The notes under the pieces are model-generated. The model did no database searches and was not told the origin of the DNA. It saw only the letters and a list, made by a program, of their open reading frames with translations. The translations under genes were made by a program, and so were the position numbers. Below, piece by piece: positions 57,540-64,000 of a DNA stretch of 64,000 nucleotides. The stretch is from Liriodendron chinense (Eukaryota; Streptophyta; Magnoliopsida; Magnoliales; Magnoliaceae), in the NCBI GenBank assembly GCA_003013855.2, contig PVNU02002821.1, positions 1 through 64,000 on the forward strand, in the 5' to 3' direction. How positions within the stretch are numbered: position 1 is the first letter of the stretch; each line of letters begins with the position of its first letter.

Positions 57540-59480
57540 GTTGGTATCAGAGCACAATCGGGACCTCTGGGTGAGAAGCCCTACCATTTTCATAATAAAT
57601 ATCCCTTAGGGCTTAGGTTCCCATGAAATAGAAACAAAAACACCTAGGTTCATCCCCCATTGGATGCATGAGATGTTATGAATCTAGAGACTCAAACATA
57701 GGCCCCTTAAAATCATTAGGATAGCCGATGAACTTAAAAATATGAAATTTTAGGATTCTCACTTTTTTTAGAATTTTTGGAGCTCTCATCATTTTTTCAT
57801 ATTTAGATCAGCGTTACGCTGAGTCATGGGATTTATCTCCCTCAAATTTTAAGGATAACTATTTTATTTTGAATTATTTTTGTTAGGACAAATTTCCTGA
57901 TCCTTTGGCAATGTCACCACTAATAATTATATTTTAAGAATTGATAAATTTTTGAAACTTTTTATACATATTTCTAACTCATTACCCAACACTTTCATAA
58001 AATTTCAGATCAATCCTACATCTAGATAAATCGTGAAAATTCTGTTAGTAGAGAAAATCTTGTGCTGGAAACTGCTGGACTGTTACGTTTTTCAGACTCT
58101 TAGAGGTTAGAATCATATCGTACCATAGGAATTTCATTCTGAGAAAAATTTGGGTGATTCATCACCTAACCTTTAGATTACCCTCCAAATTTCAGGCAAA
58201 AATCACGTTCGGTTTGAGAGATAAAATTCTAAGAGCGCTTATAAGTCATGTGTTCCAGATTTGACACTATCCTAGTTCCTTAGCTTTGAAAACCTCTGAA
58301 CCCCTTGTTTAGGCTTAGTTATTGTGAGATGGCACCCTTAGAAATACTTCTTAGCATATTCTCATACATCCCTAAGAATTTTAGGCCCAACCCTCTTACT
58401 TAAAGTAGATTATCGTAACCATAAAATGTCATTTACCAATCCCTCACATAAATCTTCGACCATGTCTAACAATGAAAGTAAATAGGATCTCGTAAGGTTT
58501 TAATGTTTTATATTGTTGGATTTCAATTGAGTGATCTTTGTTGATGTTTTCTTTGTTGGAGAATACATGAAGGTCCCCACAATGTTAGACTAAATCGGCC
58601 GCACGGGAGGGCAAAACCATACCTAATATATTGTGTAAGTGATTGGATCTTCGTTCAAATCACGAGGGTTGACACTCGGAATTTCGAATGGATACTAATG
58701 AACTCAATGCTCAGATGCGAGTAGAAGATCTAAGTATCGGATCTGAATCTACTTAAACTGTTCACCGTGATGTCGACACAATACAAATCGCATCCTTGTT
58801 CTAACTGGACGACTTTTGTGCATTCTCTTGGAATGTTTGTGATTGTTTTCTTTGGATGACTAAAATAAGATAGATGTATAGACGACCCTAGGACGTAGAA
58901 GCTTAGCCACTTAGACCCTATAAAGAGCTAAAATACGGTATTCCTAACTTCACCTTTCTGTCGCACTTTCAGCTATTAAAGAACTGTCGATGATATCTCA
59001 TTCACTTTGTTATCCGCTTGTTTATCCACTCATTCAAGTGACCATCCAATCATGCCAACCTAATCAAACCCAGATCTATCTTTTAAACTCTTGATCAGTC
59101 ATTTAGTTAGCGATCAGACATCCTTGATAATTATCTAACCCTAATCATCTTAGATCCTTGAGTATAAGAGCACCTACCCAAACCTGAGAAATATTAGGGC
59201 GCTAGATGATTGAATGATTTGAGAGACCAATCAATATATTCAAAACTATCTAGGAATCAGAGTGCGCAGTGGAAGCATGATAGGAAAGAAATTTGGGGAA
59301 GCTTGTAAAAATTGATGTCGAGTACGGATTTATTTTTAAGAGGGATGGATTGTGATCGCGTCTGACCCGGAATAGTTCAAAAAGTTTGGCGAGAAGTCAT
59401 GAACTGAGATTGCCCTCAATCTTTTATCGACGATGCTTAGGAAACTTCGGGGACGAAGTTTGTTTTTAAGGGGGGTGGTT
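57540..59480 (+). other. LARD internal domain, non-coding
   Basis: Primer site 57542-57553 and purine tract 59469-59480. No gag, protease, RT or integrase motif in any frame; only short open frames. Confidence 0.85.
57542..57553 (+). other. LARD primer binding site (initiator tRNA-Met)
   Basis: 'tggtatcagagc', two bases after the 5' LTR. Confidence 0.93.
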
Positions 59481-60632
59481 TGTAACGCCCCAGATTTTCG
59501 AGATTTATTTGAAATTTTTTGAAAATTCATTTTAATTTATTTTTTTATTAATTATCGTGCATTTACCGTTGATTTTCGAATAGCGGGACATCCGTAGGAG
59601 ATCCGATAGGGGACCCTTTACAAAAGTTGCTTAGAATGATCCCATAAACATCGTAGAAAGATCAGATTTCAAAAATCATGCACTTTTCAGATAATTACGA
59701 AAATACCATTAGTTAAACTTAAGTTAAGATGCCATTTTTAGGTATTATAGTTTCTGACGATCACTTTCACGTAAAACCCTGGATTTAAGCTTTTGGGCAC
59801 ATATTAACCATACACATCAAATTTCAGCCCTTAAATCATAGTAGAAGTGGTCCGATTGTCAAATCAGCCCCTTAACCCTTGATTTTCATCTCCATCGAGT
59901 GAGGAAAGTAGATGGTTAGTCGTAGTCGAATATTTCTCTTCATATGAGTGACTTAGATCGTCTTTATCATGGACCAATAGTGTGATTTGAGTGCCCCACC
60001 TTGATAAGCATCTTTCTTATGCGCGAAGTTATCCCGTTTTAGAAATTAACGAGTTACCAACTCTTTTTAAATCTGAACCTTTCAATTTACCCACTTATCA
60101 CCGTCAATCGCTTCTCAAATTTGGACCACCCATTATACTCATATGACTACGACTTTACACAAAATTTGGACCCCGATCTATAATCCTACACCGTTGAACC
60201 ACAAAGCCAGCACCTTCCTTTTCCGCCAAAAGTTGAAATTTCAGATCTAGGCATTTCTCACCATCAATCAACCACTAAACTTTGTACAATTGTTTGCCTA
60301 TCATGACCATATATTTTTCCAAAATTTGTGCCCTGATCATCAAGCGTAGACCGTTAATTGGGATTTAGCTCATTTTAGCACCCGTTAGGCCATTTTCAAG
60401 GATCGGCCAATCTAGAATGTGGATCATCAAGAAATTTACGTATTCTGACTCTACTCTTTGAGCTTGATAAGATGAACAGATTAGAATTGATCATAGATCA
60501 TCCGAATATTGAGATTTGAGAAACCCACCTCAAGAAGTTGTTACACAAGACCTCGCGTGCACATCCCTCTCCATATTTCTACTACGCACCTCCAAATCCT
60601 TCTCCTAACCCTAGCCTCCATGCCGTAGAGAA

Positions 60633-60692
<60 letters not shown>

Positions 60693-62344
60693 AGAAGAAG
60701 AAGAAGAAGAAGAAGAAGAAGAAGAAGAAGAGAGTTCTTTCTCATATTTTTCCAGCGGCTAGGATCTTCTACAACCCTCTTCTTCTAAGTCCATCCTAAG
60801 GTGAGGATTTTCCTTCAAGCCTTTCATTAATAATATTATGATTATCATAAGTTTCTTTTGTGGCATGTGAAGTTATTTCGTTTTGAATTGCTTATCCATA
60901 TAACATGAAGTTCAATGTGGGATTTGTAATGAATATCATTATATGATGATGTGATTCCTTGTTTACATTTTTTACTAGGAAGCATGTGTATTTGTGTTAT
61001 TTATCTTTATGAAATCTATGCACTTATTTCCTTAATCTATGTTTTACAAGTAACATTGGTTTTCATATTGTGATGTGAAATATGTGTATAAGATCATCAT
61101 ATGTACACCCCATTATTGTATACTCTTTGTCCCTAAGTTGGTAAAATTATTCGATGTATAGAGATGGAACCCGTGAGAGGTGTCCATGATGGAAGAATAT
61201 ATCTTGACTTGACTGAGAGAATGAAGTGATTGTTTGTTAATGGATCCTTACATGTACATGATGCTTGATTTGATCCATTTACAGTACATGGGTATTTTAA
61301 TGAATTTGGTCATGATGTACAACATTGGCTTTTTGGGACATGATGAAATCATAAAACGGGACAATGAGTGGACATTAATGGTATACAAATTCTCATGAGC
61401 CGGGGTTGGTGCCATGAACACTAAGCCCGAGCTGTCGGCCTATGCTGGGTCACTTGTGATTCCCCATAGTGACCACTGAGTTTTATTTAAATCGGTTGTA
61501 TGCGAAAATACTTAAATAAAGGTGAAACTAAAGTCATGCATTCACTTGGCTCCATGTGGGTGTACGGAATTGAGAATAGGCTAGAGCGTCCTACTTCTCC
61601 CGTACACTGTCACGTGTAGATTTGGGCTATGAGCGTCCCGTTTCTCACGTGGTCGGGCAAAACTATGGGCTTGTGCGTCCCAGGAACCTCTGGTGACTAG
61701 TGGCTAGCGTGAAGTCATAACAGGGAGTCTCCCACTTCATGTATTGTGATTCTAGCCAGGGTGCCTTAGCCAGAGCATGCATTCCATGCATCGCATTAAC
61801 AAAGATTTTTACTTGATTGTTTTGTTTGAATAAAGATATTATTGTATTGCGTTACTCTGAGTTTTATACATTGTTATTCTTGGTAGTCTTGGAGGGAATA
61901 TTCCCCACTATGATAGCGTTTAACACTATCCCAAACACAATTTAGGTGATGCAGGTGAAGATCCAGGTATTGAACCCGATTTTTAAGGAAAAGAGTTTGA
62001 TGGTTCGTACGATCACATAGCGGATGACGACGTTAGAGAAACTTAATTGATGTTATCATTTATTAAATATTTTTTTTGAGTAGTTGATACATTTATGGAA
62101 TTGTAATAAGTTTTCAAGAGAAGACATGGTTTTGTATTTTAATTAATCAGTATGGATATTGGTTGGTTCCCTTATTTAAACATTGATGATAACGTAGTAA
62201 GTTTGATAGAATAAGATGCTAATTGTTTCCGCCATTGTGCTTGAATGCTATATTTTATGATTTGACAAATTAGTTATTCCATAAATTACTTGGGAATTCG
62301 GCCGTCGTGTTATACACGAGAGTCGAAAATCTCGGGTCGTTATA
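59481..62344 (+). repeat. 3' LTR of the LARD (2864 bp)
   Basis: Near-identical to 54689-57539, with a longer GA/GAA tract (60636-60732). Confidence 0.95.
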
Positions 62345-62349
62345 GTCGA

Positions 62350-62576
62350 CCTGTCGCCCAACGCACCAAATCATCCAGGGAGATTACGCCCGACGCTGCC
62401 TCACTACCGACTGATCGCTCGACTGGTCGGAGCCCCATGTAGACCAGTCGGCCGACTGGTCTAAGGCAACATAGAAACTATCCCACGGCCTTCCGTGCAT
62501 CTGGGTTATACAGCCAGACCAGTCACCCGACCGGTCTGAGCACTTAAACTCGCACATGTTTGAAGGCTCTCCAACA
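62350..62576 (-). repeat. 5' LTR of the gag-only copia element, second piece
   Basis: 'cctgtcgcccaacgcacc...gctctccaaca' continues the LTR and matches 52600-52829. Confidence 0.9.
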
Positions 62577-62625
62577 CATAGCTCCGGCCATACATGGGTT
62601 GCGTACTACTCAATACTTCCCAGTT

Positions 62626-63090
62626 CGGAATGGAAAAGGGAGTATGAGGGGCCACTGTGATGTATGGATTTTATCTGTACCATACTTTCAATTTATAATT
62701 TCAGGGTACAAGCCCAAAAGTTATCGAGATCTAAGGTCAAGTGGACCACACCACAAGGAGACAATGATGATAATGACACCCACCATTGAAACCTTCTTAG
62801 AGCACTGCGTGATGCCTAATTGCCATTTAATTAGCTGTTCATAAGGTCACATAAACCTGAATGTAGAAAGAAGACACAAATATCAGTTAGATTCAAAACT
62901 TCTTAGGCCCTCAAAAAGTCTTTAATCATAGGTGTTTAATATCCATTGTGTGGTCCACTTCAGCCTTAGATTTACCTAACTTTTGGACTTTTAAAATGGA
63001 TGTACAGTACAGTGCGGACAAAACCCATACATCACAGCAGTCCTAATTAGAGAGGGGCACAGGTAGTTCCCATTCCGCCTCCCTAACTTC
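62626..63090. mobile_element. Palindromic MITE of the 'gtgatgtatgg' type
   Basis: Left 'cggaatggaaaagggagt...gaggggccactgtgatgtatgg' and right 'ccatacatcacagcagtcc...gaggggcacaggtagttcccattccg' are inverted copies. No convincing target duplication. Confidence 0.65.
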
Positions 63091-63119
63091 CGCAGTATGG
63101 GCGCTCGGTCACTGAGGTG

Positions 63120-64000
63120 GGTGGGATCATGACTGCAGAGCCACCTTAATATATCTGCCTTGTATTTATGCTATTCGTCTGTTTGGAAAAAAACATTTTA
63201 AGACATGATTAAAAAAAAATGAACAGATCTAAATCTTAGGTGGACTATAATATAAGAGACAGTGGTAATTGACAGTTGAAACCTCATCAGAGTAATATTT
63301 GAGTGGTCCCTACATCCAGCTCGTTTTGACCTTATCAACTGGCTAGATGGTAAATAATCATTTCAATGGTTTCCATGAGGATTTTAGTAGTGGGAATTCA
63401 ATAACTACGGTTTCCTATGGCATGGTCCACCTATGATTTGGACATGCTTTATTTTTATTTTTTGGACCATGCCCTAAAATGAGCTGTCAGAAAATGGACG
63501 GTGTGAATGTAAGGTACATACATCACAATAGGCTCCACAGTTAGGGTTAGGGCTCGACGGACCTAAGTAGAATCGAGGATCCATCAAACTGCGCCCCAGC
63601 CGTCGATGCCACGTGGAGGCATTTATCGGGTCCCCGGTCTCACCAAGACGGTGCCAACGTGAATTCTAGCACTATCAACGGTCGGGCTTCGGGTAGGTCT
63701 CGGCCCAAATTTTGAACTGTTTCGGCATGCATCGGACCGGCCCTATTCAAATATACGACTTTTCACGTACAAGCCCAGCCCATGGGCACCCCTAATAAAT
63801 TCTGTATCAAAGAAAGTAAGATCCATATCTCATATCAATCATGCTATAGGAATCAAAACATGGTGATTCATTAACAATATATAATAAATCACAAAAGTTC
63901 TAAATCAAGCTGATATTGTTTTTCCTTCATTCATGTTTATGTCACCTTATCAACAAGTTTGGATTACAAATAAACGTCACCAAAACATTACGATGGGCCT
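63120..64000. repeat. Further MITE-like sequence to the window end
   Basis: 'atcttaggtggactataatataag ... accttatcaactggctagatggtaaataatca ... ggcatggtccacctatgatttgg ... ccctaaaatgagctgtc' repeats the MITE internal layout. 63860-64000 starts another such unit and is cut by the window edge. Confidence 0.5.

Larger units (their letters stand above)
54689..62344 (+). mobile_element. LARD: non-coding gypsy-type LTR element, very young
   Basis: LTRs 54689-57539 and 59481-62344 enclose 1941 bp without coding capacity. Target duplication gtcga (54684-54688 and 62345-62349). The initiator-Met primer site 'tggtatcagagc' is at 57542-57553, and a purine tract is at 59469-59480 (aaggggggtggtt). By eye the two LTRs differ by two substitutions (56040/60845 and 57474/62279) and a 13-base microsatellite length change. 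The 'cttcggggacgaagtttg..ttaag' end resembles Del/Tekay-type gypsy elements, so that lineage is the likely enzyme donor (inference). Confidence 0.95.
52205..62576 (-). mobile_element. Gag-only copia derivative (TR-GAG-like), right LTR split by a LARD
   Basis: Left LTR 52205-52829; right LTR 54285-54688 plus 62350-62576 (the LARD sits between). Flanks catag at 52200-52204 and 62577-62581 are a perfect duplication. The internal part is only 1455 bp: primer site at 54264-54282 (minus 'tggtattagagct'), gag, zinc knuckle, a damaged protease and pre-integrase, then directly the LTR. Integrase, RT and RNase H are gone, so movement would need another element's enzymes. Confidence 0.9.

Overview
This is nuclear DNA of a flowering plant. 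It has spliced genes with GT-AG introns, Ty3/gypsy and Ty1/copia retrotransposons, a LINE fragment, tRNA-derived SINEs, MULE- and hAT-type MITEs, an insert of plastid 16S rDNA and plant-type telomere-like repeats. The very frequent MITE motif around 'gggcccac..tgatgtat' looks like a woody magnoliid to me, but that is an impression. I see one plausible host gene; most of the rest is transposon sequence, much of it nested.

Layout. 1-10831: a Tat-lineage Ty3/gypsy element on the minus strand, with gag-pol at 4266-9751 broken by three stops and one frameshift. It also carries an antisense, intron-containing extra gene (1400-3580) with its own TATA box. Its LTRs hold a captured piece of a 20S proteasome alpha subunit gene (PAC1/PSMA4 type). 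10832-14558: the 3' part of a decayed copia element, apparently interrupted by the gypsy element. 14559-19530: MITEs, SINEs and an LTR-like relic. 19531-27303: four exons (236 codons) of a cinnamoyl-CoA reductase-like / phenylacetaldehyde reductase-like gene. The two usual 5' exons are not visible. 27882-34009: a MULE MITE, telomere-like repeats and old LTR relics. 34010-45765: a complete-ended but inactivated copia element (minus strand) with a solo LTR (41318-44293) inside its leader. 45766-52199: MITE- and SINE-rich DNA. 52205-62576: a gag-only copia derivative whose right LTR is split by a very young non-coding LARD (54689-62344). 62577-64000: more MITE sequence.

The most striking observation is at the left edge. 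Bases 1-604 match the other LTR copy of the same gypsy element (9812-10417) at about 97%, but only if every base is complemented and the order is NOT reversed. From base 605 the two LTRs match directly. No known replication, repair or recombination process makes a same-polarity complement, so this is either a data or assembly artefact or something outside known mechanisms. Ordinary alignment tools do not look for it.

How the parts relate. The gypsy element seems to have landed in the copia element, since copia pre-integrase coding starts directly after its right LTR. The solo LTR landed in the second copia's leader. The LARD landed in the third copia's LTR, with a perfect 5-bp duplication at each level I could check. 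All coordinates and differences were read by eye, without alignment software.
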